Notes: generated from the letters alone by a model not told the origin. Shown: positions 50,216 through 62,178, counted from the first letter of the stretch. The stretch is 64,000 nucleotides of DNA from Paracentrotus lividus (GCA_940671915.1 CALNVZ010003426.1:38765845-38829844), one strand, 5' to 3'. Numbers and translations: made by a program.

Positions 50216-51375
50216 CCAGGGGCCGTATTCATAAAACCCTCATAAGCCTAGTTAGGAACTAAATTGACCAAAGTTCCATACTAAGTCAAATTTGTTATTC
50301 ACAAAACCCTCATAAGTTTTTCTGGTGTGTCAATGTATTCAAACTCATTAGTATACAGGTATTTTCTTTCTCATGCTTGGTATGAGCTTATTCAACCTAC
50401 ACAAATATCAATAAAAGAAGCTCCAGTTGAAAAATGTAGATGGTGACAACATTCATGATTCTATTGTTGCCAGATACATTCCTTCAAAGCTGCCAACCGG
50501 CTGTAGTTAGCAACTTAAAATTGTTATTCACAAAACCTTAATTGCCTTAGTTGTCACACAATTTCCTTCAAAAAGATATAGTTGATCATGAGCACCTATA
50601 GCGTTTTATGGTGTAACTTATTTTACCCTCAAATTTGAGTTTCTAAAGCGATATTGGCGAGATTTTCAGTTTTTATGTTAGTTTATTTATAATGTCAAAT
50701 GAACAATCCACTAAATGTGTATTTCAATATTGTTATTTTCTAAGATATCACATTTTTCAAAATCAATGATAATTTATGGTAAGTTAACCTGATTATGCCA
50801 TGAGTTCTGAAGGATGAGACTAGCAAGACATAACCTATATGTGGAAAAGTTTGGTGGGGTGACTGCTCAAGACTGCACATTGCATAAGACTAAAAAACAG
50901 ATGTCTCTATTCTATGTATCTGTATTCAATATATTATATTCACATTCTTTTATTGTATTTTTTCACTGTTGTTATGCATATGACCAATCTGGAATATCAA
51001 CCACTTATTGGAGTTCTTAGTAAAGTTTTGTGAATAACAATTTAGGTGTATGCTATTTTATGTTATTTATGCAGGATAGTACACAATTTCATGAACAAAG
51101 AAATTGCAATGTATTGTGTTTGTGTGTCCGTGTGTGGGAGGGGTATGCATATTTCTAGTGCAGTTCACATGTTTTGGTCATCTGAGTGACTATAGAATAA
51201 TTGAACACCTGCAGCATGGCTGTAGTTACTCATGCAAATTATGATCTATTGTGTTGTTGCCTTTATATCAAATGAGAAAGTTACTTGATAGCTAGTTTGA
51301 AAGAAGGGGATTTATCTCTTAGCTAAGGCCTAGTTGGCAACTGACTTATGAGGGTTCTATGAATATGGGCCCTGG
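50216..51375. mobile_element. DNA transposon-like element, CCAGGG ends
   Basis: Left CCAGGGGCCGTATTCATAAAACCCTCATAAG faces right CTTATGAGGGTTCTATGAATATGGGCCCTGG (inverted ends over 30 bases, some mismatches; given in parts: CCAGGGGCCGTATTC / GAATATGGGCCCTGG). 1160 bp, AT-rich inside, no transposase-like frame. Non-autonomous. Confidence 0.8.
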
Positions 51376-52000
51376 TGCGTAAGGTTGCATGGTCTTTGGA
51401 CTGTGAGTCTCCAACTTCACAGACACATTTCTAAAGGGATTATTTTCAGGTCATCGTATTTCCTCTTTAGATTGCTCATTATGATTGTCCTTAAACCACT
51501 CCATGATTGACTTGTCCGTTTGCTTCTGATCTTCTTCCTATTGATATATCCAATGCTGCATGTCTCAGGAGATATTTACAAGCATATTTCTGTATGTTTT
51601 CAGCTGTGAAGCAACGCATTTTGTTTTTGTATAGTTCTACCCCAAAAAAAGGTTGTCAAGAGGATCAACTCTCCCAGTAAATGGGGTAAGATAATCATAA
51701 CCTGTACGACTGGTGTAAGTTGATCCATGGTCGATTCTGTCCATGGTTGATTCTATACTAATGCTCTATGCAAATACATGTACATTGATAAATGACATGT
51801 TGAAATAAATGTTCAAATTCGTAAAAATATTTCTTTTCTTTTTTAGTGCAGACAGACCCTCAGAAGACAATGAGGAAAGGCTATGGACTCTTTTTAGGAC
51901 TATTTCAGATGGTTATTTAAATAAAAGAGAAAACAAAAGTTTAATCAAGGTTATATTTTGATAATAATAATAATAATAATAGTAATAACAATAGTGAAAA
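51376..52000 (+). repeat. duplicated unit, copy 4
   Basis: Shares TCTCCAACTTC.CAGACACA, GATTGCTCATTATGATTGTC, CTTGTCCGTTTG, CTTCTTCCTATTGAT, GACAGACCC and TTTCAGATGGTTATTT with copy 2. An (ATA)n tract is at 51958-51980. It continues beyond the MITE with ATGAATGATTATGATCATGG. Confidence 0.7.
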
Positions 52001-52006
52001 CTTATA

Positions 52007-52634
52007 AAGGCCCGGTCCCACTGGCGTAGGAAGATTTGAGTATGAATTGCGGACAAAATTGGTTTATATTCGTTGAAAATCCGCAACATTCGTGAAACAT
52101 GGCTGTTTGAGTTGACCGACATCCGCACAAGTCCGCAATAATCCGCAAGGCACGTTTTTCCGTTCCCAGGATTTTTGAGCAGCTCAAAAATCCTGGGAAC
52201 GGAAACATCCGAAATACATAAGCAATTCATCCCACTACTAAATCTATGCGCTGAATATCCGGTGTTATCCTCTGGCCGCAACTGACGGTGGTATTGCGGC
52301 TTGGCGGCGGAGTGGGACAGTGCGTAAAACGGATAACAGCGTGCCTATCCCATCTACATCCCGAACTAAAATAACCTGTAGCGAATGCATACAGACTCCC
52401 TCAAATAGTGCGTTTGCATTGTCTGCTTTGAATCTGATATGCGAATAATCCGTAACCATATTCGCTTTCATTCGTGAAATATCCGTTTTTAACCGTCACA
52501 TTATCGCTATAGGCCTACATCCGTACCGGTAATTCATTTGAGGAAATTTGTCACTTTTGATGCGGCGCGGACGAACAAAATTTGTATACGCAACTCATGC
52601 GCAATTAATCCTCTTGCCAGTGGGACCGGGCCTT
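52007..52634. mobile_element. TIR element, AAGGCCCGGTCCCACTGGC ends
   Basis: Perfect 19-base inverted termini AAGGCCCGGTCCCACTGGC / GCCAGTGGGACCGGGCCTT. Inside, a near-perfect hairpin at about 52157-52205 (CCCAGGATTTTTGAGC / GCTCAAAAATCCTGGG, one-base loop). GC-rich with many TCCGCAA/TCCGTA phrases. No transposase-like frame. Confidence 0.9.
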
Positions 52635-52950
52635 AAGAGATTCGACTTGGTAGCCTATCAGTATATAGTAGGGTAATGAATGATTATGATCATGGTTGTT
52701 TTTCATAAACTGTCACTAATGAAGCTTTTCGGGAACACTACGGAGGTAACAAGACGGTGTGTTTAATGACCGTACTGGGCCATCGCACTCGCACTAACCG
52801 TTCGCACATCTGCGAAGACGACGGTGAATAGCATTTCTGTGTTCTCCTCTTCAGCAACATCGAACCTTTCAAATTCCGACATCAAACTCATCTTTCCAGA
52901 AATTTTTGTAAAAATAATTACATGTACTTTTTGGGGGGCCAGGGCCTTAA

Positions 52951-53100
52951 GGCCACCGCAGCCTTACGACCGACTACCTCACGACTACCTCACGACTGAC
53001 CTGGTGGAGGTCAGTCGTAAGCTTAGTCGTGATGAACGACAGAATCCGACACCTTGCGACTGCCTCCCGACTGTTCCTGTTTCATGGGCGCATGCGCTCT
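52951..53100 (+). mobile_element. transposon end, GGCCACCGCAGCCTTACGACC
   Basis: TTAA (52947-52950) followed by GGCCACCGCAGCCTTACGAC and two CTACCTCACGACT repeats, then CTGACC/GGTCAG inverted. The same terminus occurs in opposite orientation at 62110-62178 next to TTAA. Confidence 0.6.
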
Positions 53101-53399
53101 TTTTTACTTTACCAAATGAGCAAAAGATAAGAAAATATAATGACGAGGTGCTTTATGCCCTTTCGCACAGATCATCCAGATGAAAATCATTTCATATTTC
53201 AAAGGTCATATGATGGTAACTGGTTGTATATGAACTTTTAAAAAATCAAAACGTGGAAAGTCAATTATATCATTTTCGTCAAACCTCCAATTGATGTATT
53301 CTCTTCTTTTTCTACTCTTATAAAACCGAACTTGATTTCGGGTTGGACTTCCCTTTTAAGTGCCCCAAGAGCACAAACTTTTGCGCCCCTATTATCAAG

Positions 53400-53830
53400 T
53401 ACAAATGTAAGTAATGGCCGCCCCACCCACATTCAGGGGGTTAACCATACACGTGTGCCTTGTTCCGGGAATTCTAGAGTACCCTGTATTGGTAGGGGAA
53501 GCCGTGTCAAAATTACCCCCTATTCCCGGGCTTTTGGAAGGAAAGCTACATCAAATACCCCCATATACACACGTTTTTGAAGGGGAGCCGGAAAAGTTAC
53601 CCCCACAGGCTTTTGACCATTATTCGGGACCCTATTCGGATTTGTCCTCAAAAACGTGAAACTACCCCCTAATTCAAAAAAAAAAAAAAAAAAAAGTCGG
53701 GGAAACCGGGATTTTTCCCCATAACTGAGCCTAAAAATATACCTCCCTTTCCCGGAGAAAATCGGGAACGAGCATCGTGTATAGTTGACGCGTCTGAGTG
53801 GGGGGGGGGGTGGGGGGGGGGCGGGACTCC
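53400..53830. repeat. degenerate GC-rich repeat with ACCCCC/TTCCCGG phrases
   Basis: Phrases such as TTACCCCC, TATTCCCGGG and GGGGAAGCC recur every 40-60 bases; it ends with an A run and G runs at about 53800-53822. Frames over it on both strands have repeat composition. Confidence 0.45.
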
Positions 53831-54299
53831 CTATGTGCATTTTTTTATATTTCAAATAAAATACAGGTATGCTATCTTCGGATCTTTTTATTTTGGGAAA
53901 TATAACCACAATACTTTCTGATACTTTCTTCTCTTTCATGCTATCACCTCAGCTTTCCACATTCTGCTTTCTTAACACACAGCAGCCCATCCATCACAAA
54001 CTTTTAAGTGATACCCCCAAACAAACATGATAAATTGATGTCTCATCAATGCCATCAATCAATCTTACCGCTCTTTCTCTTCACTCCTCTCTCTCTTTCT
54101 CTCTCGTTCCCTCATTCTCTTCCTACAACCACACATACAAAAGTACCACTTTTTTCCTATCTTTTTTGTTTTATTTGTTAGCAACAATGGCATCATTTCT
54201 TTCCAGTACGAAACTTTTTTCTTCCAAAACATTTCGGCGAACACAATGGACGGTTCCCCATCCTTCACCATTTATGAAATCCAGGATCCAACCTGACAC

Positions 54300-55520
54300 T
54301 TGCGATTTATAAAACTTGAATTCATAATTTCAACATTTTAAGTAACTTTATTTCTTTTAAAAAATAACATAATACAAATGATGCTTATAAAATACATCAT
54401 GTGAATGGAGGCTGATAATCTCTATAAGCACGAGGCTTGAGCAAGATCGCCATGACAATACATATTTACAGAATTAAAAATAAAAAAATTTATAACGATA
54501 AGAGAAATTAAGAAAAATGAAAGAAAAGAAAAGAAAAAAAAAAAAAAAAGAAAATAGAAATAGACAGAAAAGTGAAATAAAAGGGAAGGAAAGGAAAGAG
54601 AGAATAGACAATACAAATGCAAAATAGTATGCATACAATATAACTTTCTGATTATATTGTACAAAAAGATACATTTTTTATAGAGCGAGTACACGTGTGG
54701 AACTGAGGAGCCATGTTTTTAAGTGGCTCTATACAAAACGTTCTAGAGTTTGGGACCAGCAAACCGGATATTTGCTGAAAAGCAATCGTTCTGTGTCTGC
54801 GGTATGAATATCTCTCATAGATCTCGTGGGATAATTATGAATAATTGCAATTATAATCAAATATACTACAACATTGTCAGAGCTGGAGTTGCTGATGAAA
54901 TACATTTGTGCATACAAAAACATGGAAAAAAATTAAAAAAACCATATGCTGTATGGATAAGAATCTTCAAGTTTTCAGGTCATGAAATAGGGGTTGGTAT
55001 GAGTTCTGGGAATGGAAATTATTGGACGACCAATTAGAATTTATTTTCTTTTGTAATAAAGTTAGCTTGCTTAACGTTAGATACTTTAGTATATGCCCCA
55101 TACAAGAGTGCATATATGAAAAATATGAACGAACTAACGGAGAGTAACAAGTTTCTAAAGAATTTCGGGAAAAAAATTTGAAATGGATTACAAGAATAAA
55201 GAGTAAGCAGTAAGTCAACATTTTTTTAAACGCCGAACGCCCAATAAGTTGTGGTATTCGATTTGTGACCCTAACAACGTGCAACCAAGAGACCAAAGGG
55301 CCCACATGATTCTAACTAAGGGATGGGAGATGCGGTGAGGCGCAAGTGGTAAACACCCCGCATTATTTACTCCTCCGTTTCCTTTACTAGCTCTTTATCT
55401 TACGTTTCTCATGGATCAATTAATTCATTTCGGTTATTGTTATACATAAATAAAATTGCAATCACAAAATTTATTTTTCCATTTGTTATCTTTGAACTCT
55501 AGTCCATCACTTTAGTCATT
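54300..55520. other. no supported feature
   Basis: A-rich low-complexity sequence around 54480-54600, otherwise AT-rich. Short frames here have no recognisable domain or splice context. Confidence 0.4.
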
Positions 55521-55536
55521 CATTGGAAAATATTTA

Positions 55537-56106
55537 CAGGGTTGGAATTAAGTTTTGGAATATTTTTTTTGGCGATGAGTATGTCTGATTTAAATTGCTA
55601 GTTTCTACTACATTGTGATTAATAATTCTCATCCAAATCAGGATTTTAACTGTGTTGAATGAAGTCTATTGTTCATCTTGTACAAAGATTACGGTTATAT
55701 TGTTAAACATGTTACAATGGCTGACCAATGAACCAGATGTTGTCAGAATTTGCTCTAATTTGTTGGTTGAAGCATCTTGTTTATACATTTCCTGTACTTC
55801 ACGTGGAATTTTGAAAAAAGCTACGTGCAGTTTGAGGACTTTTGCAGGACTTCGGTATGCATTAAACTTATCTGATTTATTTAACCTTTTCGTTAGACAT
55901 TTGCCAAAAACAGCAAATATACGCTTCGAATTCCAGTGGACCTCTGCACTGTGTGAATTAGCCTGATTTTTAATGTTGTGCTTTTAAAGTTAAAAAGGGA
56001 CACATATCTTTTATTTGAACCTCAAAAGGAAGAACTTAAAATACGAGGATATGTTTAAAGACAAGAAATAATCTTGGAATATATTCCAAACTTTTTTCCA
56101 ACCCTG
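55537..56106. mobile_element. Tc1/mariner-like MITE, TA-flanked
   Basis: TA + CAGGGTTGGAATTAAG ... AACTTTTTTCCAACCCTG + TA, with TTGGAATAT further in on both sides. TA flanks and CAGGG tips suggest the Tc1/mariner superfamily. A 104-codon frame inside (55652-55966) shows no recognisable transposase motif. Confidence 0.8.
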
Positions 56107-57479
56107 TATATTGGACGTATTTATTTAAATGAAAAGTTTGATTATAATGAATGATGAATTAATGATTAAAAAAAATCCGGGAAATTTTATTTCAAAGAAA
56201 AATAAGTTTGTTATGAATACTTCGGCGTGAATTATCCCGCCACAAAATGAGTTATAGCAAAATGCTTCACTACTTTGTTTTTTAACTTTTGTAACTTCTT
56301 ACTTTTACGCATAACTGGGAAGAGAGCTGTGAGTAGGTTGTTTTCTTTTCTTTTATAATTGTATGATTTCTTTAAGTATAGAAAAAGGAAGTTATTGGCA
56401 ACTTTTTTATTTAAAGCCAGTACGGAACTAAGCAGCGCCTGGAATAGCACCAACTCAAGTCCAACTCTGCGGATCCTGCCCTGATTCCTAACCATCAAAT
56501 GCAACATCTCCTGAGTAGTGTAGTCCTTAATAATTCAGGCCGCATTTGAATGATGAACACGCTTTTTAGCTACTCAAATGAATTTCTCACCGTGATAATT
56601 AATGTTGCCAAGTAACAAACACATACTTTCCCCCAAAACTTTTATACAAATCAAATTGTAGGTTATTTCACACATCGTTTTGTTAATAGTTTGCTCCACA
56701 GGTATATTTTAGACTAGCTGTTTAATAACACACTCTCAATTGGAGTGTTGCTAAGTTTCCCTTTAAAAAAAATCTACAAAAGTACTATTTCAAGCTAGTG
56801 GTTACAAAAATATTATCTGTGTCCTATGCACTCACAGCATGAGTACAGAGGGAATCAAGTTTGGCAAAAAGGGATCACCATTCATTTCAGAAAAATGAAG
56901 ATTTGTAGCAAGGCAGAGGTATCTGTTATTGAAGAATCGACGCGTGAATATCCATGATACCAAACTTGTTGATTTCCTTAATTGGCTTGTATTCTCAAGT
57001 TGTAGGTTGGCTGATGTTCCATGTCAGATTGCTTGTATAGTAGGCAATCATTGTTTTGCACTCTAGAATTGAAACAATAACAAACAAACAATTATAGGCC
57101 TTTATAGGGAGACTTATTGTAACTGGAGTGTTTTGTTTTAATCATATTCATTGTATAATAACTATAGATTTGATTTGAATTTAAATATAATGACCATTCA
57201 AAAAAGTAACCTAGAGTAAACATGTTTTTTTTATATTTTATTTATACAACACATACAAAGATTGTTTTGAACAGCTGATTGGATGAATGGTGGGTTCACA
57301 TGAGCATTGCAGCGGAATGAGCTATTGAACGAGTGATACGTAGCCCAGTGCAATATCCAGAATCTATTCAACGGCTTGCAAAAGATCGATGACACGTAGA
57401 TTCTACACATATACTGAAGTTACATACACATACAGCGGCGAATGCGCTGCATAGCTGCGTGTTACTAAACCGATTTGGT

Positions 57480-57732
57480 GGCGCAGGTATTTGTAGGGCC
57501 TAGGCGACGCAGTGGCAGTTAGTTTTAGATCAGTGCACTTAAATTCCACACAATTAATAAGAATTCTACACGGAACACGATCGCTAATATGTTAGCTGTT
57601 AGAGACGGGGACAAGTGTTGATTTGTCAAGTTTATCGTCTTGGAAATTTTTTAAACCGATGCTTTTAGTGTTGGGACTGCGAGATTAATTACATGATTAA
57701 CTTAAGGTTGGACACGCATTTCATTTGATATT
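57480..57732 (+). promoter_or_regulatory. possible 5' UTR exon and upstream region of a rightward gene
   Basis: A locally GC-richer stretch ends ...TTTGATATTG|GTGAGTGATG, a strong donor at 57733. It sits beside TTAGATCTAA/CTAACGTTA-rich sequence. No ATG-led frame, so it would be non-coding. Speculative. Confidence 0.25.
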
Positions 57733-58129
57733 GGTGAGTGATGATTTAACTGTTAGATCCTAACGTTAATCGAACAGTTAATTTTTACCGTCTAGACTGA
57801 TTTAGATCTAAAGTTAGATCGACGTTAGAGGTCTAGGCTTAGCCTAGTATCGTGCTATTAGATATTAACCTTTAGAATTAGTACCGGGTAGACATGCGAG
57901 TGTTGTATAAAAAAGATATATTCCAATGTTTTATTTCGTGCAGGGTTCGAATATTTACATTCGGTTTGCAAGTTTGAACCTTGATCATTCAACTCCGCTG
58001 TCGCGTCGTTTGAATAGAATCAAGGTTCAACTTGCCACGCTCATGGGTAATATTCGTAACCCTTGCACTCAATAACATTGAATATTGTTATACTATGTTC
58101 TGATAAAGTGGTCTTTTACAACATTAGGA

Positions 58130-58222
58130 ATTTTCTTAGGGGAAATAAATTATGTGGGAACCATGATGAAAAGCAAGAGTCTGTCAAATCTGCATGGAGG
58201 CTTAAAATGGAAAAGAAATGGT
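58130..58222 (+). CDS. candidate start exon
   Basis: After an acceptor (gaattttcttag) there is a short leader, then ATGATG encoding MMKSKSLSNLHGGLKWKRNG, followed by GTGATG as a possible donor. The basic, serine-containing start looks protein-like and would pair with the 5' UTR candidate at 57480-57732. No family recognised. Confidence 0.25.
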
Positions 58223-58716
58223 GATGCTACCAAATGCCCATTTCTCTCTTCTCTCTCTTTAGAAAGAACCAACTATATTAATGAGCATGCATACATTCAA
58301 GAATGTACCTTCATGAATTTAATTTTGCAATGTTTTCTAACCTAAATAATAATAAAGGGGAAACACGGATGTGTCTATTTAAGAATTGGAAAGAAACGGC
58401 AATCATATGTATTCAAATCATACAGATCTGTATCATAATACATTAACAAAGATGTATTATGCCATATATTGCTAAATATCATCATATGATCCTTCTGATC
58501 TTTAAATCAATGATGTGTTTGAGCTACTACTATCCATGATTACAGTTGACCTTTAATATACAATTGGATGATCAATTCTTTTTTACTTCTAATTAACTAT
58601 CAATGGAATTCAAGTTTATATGTTAGATGAACATTTGTTTACTTTTTTTTTTGGGGGGGGGGAATGTAAACCTTATGAGTTTTACTTGGTTCTTAGGGTT
58701 CAACTTTTTGATGTGA

Positions 58717-58896
58717 TCAGTCATTGCTAGACCAACAGGCATACAGTGTTAGCCTATCTGTAAAAACTGTGGATGCATTGGTACTCGTACGAGAGAGAGA
58801 ATCCCTTGCAGTCTGCTCACTGACTAGGCCTGCTCCTGCTAGACGTCCTAGTCCATCATTGTCTTGGATATGACTTGTGAATCCATTCAAATCTGA
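58717..58896 (-). CDS. candidate terminal exon, minus strand
   Basis: On the minus strand a pyrimidine tract ending TTTTTTGACAG precedes 59 open codons and TGA in phase 0. The peptide begins SDLNGFTSHIQDNDGLGRLA and continues with Ser/Thr-rich SLSRTSTNASTVFTDR. Composition and acceptor look genuine. Upstream exons would lie at higher coordinates, but none was found in the window. Family unknown. Confidence 0.4.
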   Translation of the reverse strand, partial: SDLNGFTSHIQDNDGLGRLAGAGLVSEQTARDSLSRTSTNASTVFTDRLTLYACWSSND

Positions 58897-59065
58897 CTGT
58901 CAAAAAAGATGAAATCAAGAGAGAAAATATTGCATTTCGTGTAACTTGACACCCGATGCTTAAAATTTCAAAAACATAATAAACCATGAAAAATATATAT
59001 ACTTTTTGGCAAGATACATATCTAAAAGTACTAAAATCTGAATTTTCAACCCCGTTTTCATCTTC

Positions 59066-60522
59066 AACAACGCGAGTTACAACACCTCAAGATAAACAAA
59101 TTTTGCTCAAAAAAAGTATGTTTTTTTGGTAATAGATTTTAATAAACATGTTCCATAGTGATTAGATTATACATTTTAGTATTCTGTTTTCAATTTTATA
59201 CCCATCTGGTCATATCACATTGATTTTTTGAATTTATATGAACCAAAGCTTGACAATATTTCTAATTGAAAACACCCTCAAAAATGTGTCACGCAAGTCA
59301 CAAAAATAATCAGGCCATATTTTAGTTCACAATAAAATAGTAGAGTGGTATAACTTGTAGGTTGATAAAAAGTAAGGAGCTTAGGGTCCTCAAATCATAC
59401 CAGCAAAGAAGTTTTCCAATGTAGAACCCTTCATTGTGAAAAAACACGCGCTAAGCACTGTCATGCGAGTCACATTAAAGGTTTCTTTAAGGGTTGCTGT
59501 CAACGCGAGTTCACATTTACAAAACAAGCAAATACGTTTTTGAAAATATGGGATAATGATTAGAATATGTGTTGAAAGAAATAAAACCTGCCTTCAAATA
59601 GTCTTGTAGAAAAGGAATTTTGTTCTAATTATCACTTTTGAAGCTAAATTGGTTTTTTGGCCATAATGAAATAATAGGTAAATTTTTACATTGAAATTTG
59701 TGGTGAAATGAGAAAAAAGGATGGATTTCAACCCCTTAAGATCTTGGCCGTCCATAAAGTTATTAAAACTTCTGAAACTTGGCATCCTGGTAGGACATAT
59801 TATGAATTAATCCCTTAAAGTTCATACTTTATCTTAAATATATCTTTTAGTTATAAAGTTTATAATCATAGTTTTCAATTTGCTTTTCTATAAATTATGA
59901 TGCTACATAACACAAGCAATGGAAAACATCACCATTTTGCATTGTATGTTTCCAGAGCTCCAAATTGTCTTGAATGAAATAATTCTTTTTGTTTTAAGTT
60001 TGATGTGATACAACTTTGACTATAAATGTTTTGTTTGGTTGAATTGTGACCCATTTCTACTATTGTGTAATCATGATAATTTGGTTTCAACTTTTAGTCC
60101 ACAAAAAAAATGACACTCGTCACGCGAGATCACACTCCTGTGTCACCGAGGTCACATTTTGAAATGGGGTGATTCAAATAAAACTACTGGCCAAAGGATA
60201 ATTAAATTTTACCTGGTAATTGCTTAATGTTTCAAAATTATCTCCAGAAAATTTCATGTAAATGCAGATAAGTAACTTCTGGGAAATTTCAGTCAAGTAC
60301 AGTAAGGTCAAAAACCTTCAAAAGTGTCGCGTCACGCGAGTCAAGGAACAAATTGAAATATCTCACAAAATGACTTTTGCAACCAAAATTTCTTTTTGCT
60401 AATGTGTATTGTCATTACTTGATTGAATAAGTAAGAAAAACAGGTCTGCATTATGAATATTTTTAAAGTAATTAGCAATTAAACAAAGTTGTAAATTTTG
60501 TGTAAATGGTCACGCGAGTCAC
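59066..60522. repeat. cluster of eight TCACGCGAGTCAC motifs
   Basis: Motif copies at about 59066, 59289, 59460, 59500, 60119, 60140, 60331 and 60510, all in the same orientation. Variants are CAACGCGAGTTAC, TCACGCAAGTCAC, TCATGCGAGTCAC, CAACGCGAGTTCAC, TCACGCGAGATCAC and TCACCGAGGTCAC. The sequence between them is AT-rich and not obviously repeated. Confidence 0.7.
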
Positions 60523-60599
60523 AATGGAATGGCTGATATGATATATCAATGAAATTCCAGATGAATTCTAAGCTAATTCTGAGATTTTCGTGGGGATTT

Positions 60600-61700
60600 T
60601 TAAGTTTTAATCTAGGGTCTACAGGGATTAGATTATGACTAGCGATCTATGGCCTAGGCTAAGGCTAGATATTATTAGTAGTGGCTGAGATATAGTCTTA
60701 CTAGTCTAGGCCCTAGCCTAGCATGAGCAAATATATAGACTAAATAAATAATAGTCTAAGGCTTATAGACTTTTTATAGTTTAGAAAAAATAAAAAAATA
60801 AAAAACAACACCCAAACTGCAAGACCTGCAAGCATCGTTGCTACAGGACACTTCTCACTGCTCAAGGCCTCAGCACCGGCAAGACTAAAGAGTCAAGACC
60901 TGAAGTAGACGAGGCTGCTCTGTCCTTCCAGTTCCAGGGGCCGCCGATGAGGCAGAAGCAGCCTCGTCTAACGTTAAGACTGAAAGTGGCACGCATCTAT
61001 CGCACGAAACTATTTGTTTTCAAATTTGCAGGAAAAAAATGTGGGTGTTGATCTAAATACTAACGTTAGTAGTCTAACGTTTAAGATCTATTCGTTAGAT
61101 CTAACTGTTTAGAATCTAGAGATTTCTAGTAGAGTCTTACGGTTAGATCAAGTTAGAATCTCACTCATTAATTATTGCATTGAACAGTAACGCGCTCAGA
61201 CTTTCAGACACAGTTAATTAATAGCAAATTTTATAGTCTAATTGCACGAGAATCTAGATCGATAGACATAGTCTCGAGATTTTAAGGCCTCGTTAGACCC
61301 AGTCTTTCAACCTTCTTTATGTCCTGTGAAGCGCCCCCCTCCCCGGCCCGCTCCGCCCCTCCTGAAGACAAGTTAAAAAGTTAAACGACAGTTCATCATA
61401 TATCGGTCGTTGACTCATAAATACAGTTAGCCGCTCCCATTCAAAAAGTTAGGCCTAAACTTGAAATAACTTAGACCTAACAGTTAGTAACAAGAAGCTA
61501 GGTCTAATCTAGGCCTTATGATTACGAATGCATAAACTAAATGGCCAGCAAGTCTATTAGCCACCATCGAGAGAGTGCAGTAATAGTATCACAAGATTGA
61601 CAACGACGCGTACTTGTTTATTAATATACTAATTTAGGGATCTACTATATCTAGGCCTAGACTCTACGTCGTGAATCTTTATGAAGCGGGACTGAGTCTG
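60600..61700. repeat. CTAG/TTAGATCT-rich low complexity
   Basis: Dense in short palindromic phrases (CTAGGCCTAG, TCTAGAT, AACGTTAG, TTAGATCTAA). Contains an inverted pair at 60903-60970 (GACGAGGCTGC / GCAGCCTCGTC). A similar texture occurs at 57700-57900. No gene supported. Confidence 0.45.
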
Positions 61701-61984
61701 GGGGAAAAACTGTGTGACTGTGAGTGGCGTTTTATATGGCGTTTAATTACCATACAATACCCCATAAATCGGGGCGTTTAAACAAATCAAACGTTTTCAA
61801 CAAAGTGATGCATATTTATCCCTGCTACTGAAAATGCTTGGTTCGTCTTGAATGATCATATTTGCAGAAAAAAACAAATTTATTACTTTTTCAGCCGTCC
61901 CCGTCAACGGTAGTGCAACTACAAGGCTGGTCTCGGATTTATTTGCCGGTATGACGTCATAACAAACAGTGCTTTCGATTGGTT

Positions 61985-62178
61985 TGAAAGTTGGATTGAG
62001 CCTGCGATCCCTTGCGATCCAGTCGGAAAGGATTCACATGTGAATCCTTGCGACTGGCCTCCGACTGGCCCTGCTATAGCTTCGACGCACCCTAGCAGAG
62101 CTGTGAACGTCATTTGACTTCTTGTCAGTCGTGAGGTAGTCCGTGAGGTATTGTCGGGTCGTAAGGTGTGCGGTGCCT
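61985..62178 (-). mobile_element. transposon end, inverted partner of 52951
   Basis: Read on the minus strand from 62178: AGGCACCGCACACCTTACGA, then CTACCTCACGACTGAC, next to TTAA (62179-62182). Inside is the palindrome AAGGATTCACATGTGAATCCTT (about 62028-62049) with CCAGTCGG/CGACTGG flanks. Confidence 0.6.

Noticed and set aside
53332..53939. Pro-rich frames on both strands
   Set aside because: Degenerate ACCCCC/TTCCCGG repeat with G and A runs; overlapping frames of equal quality on both strands.
61919..62113. 64-codon minus-strand frame
   Set aside because: Overlaps the transposon terminus with its palindrome; no acceptor or domain.
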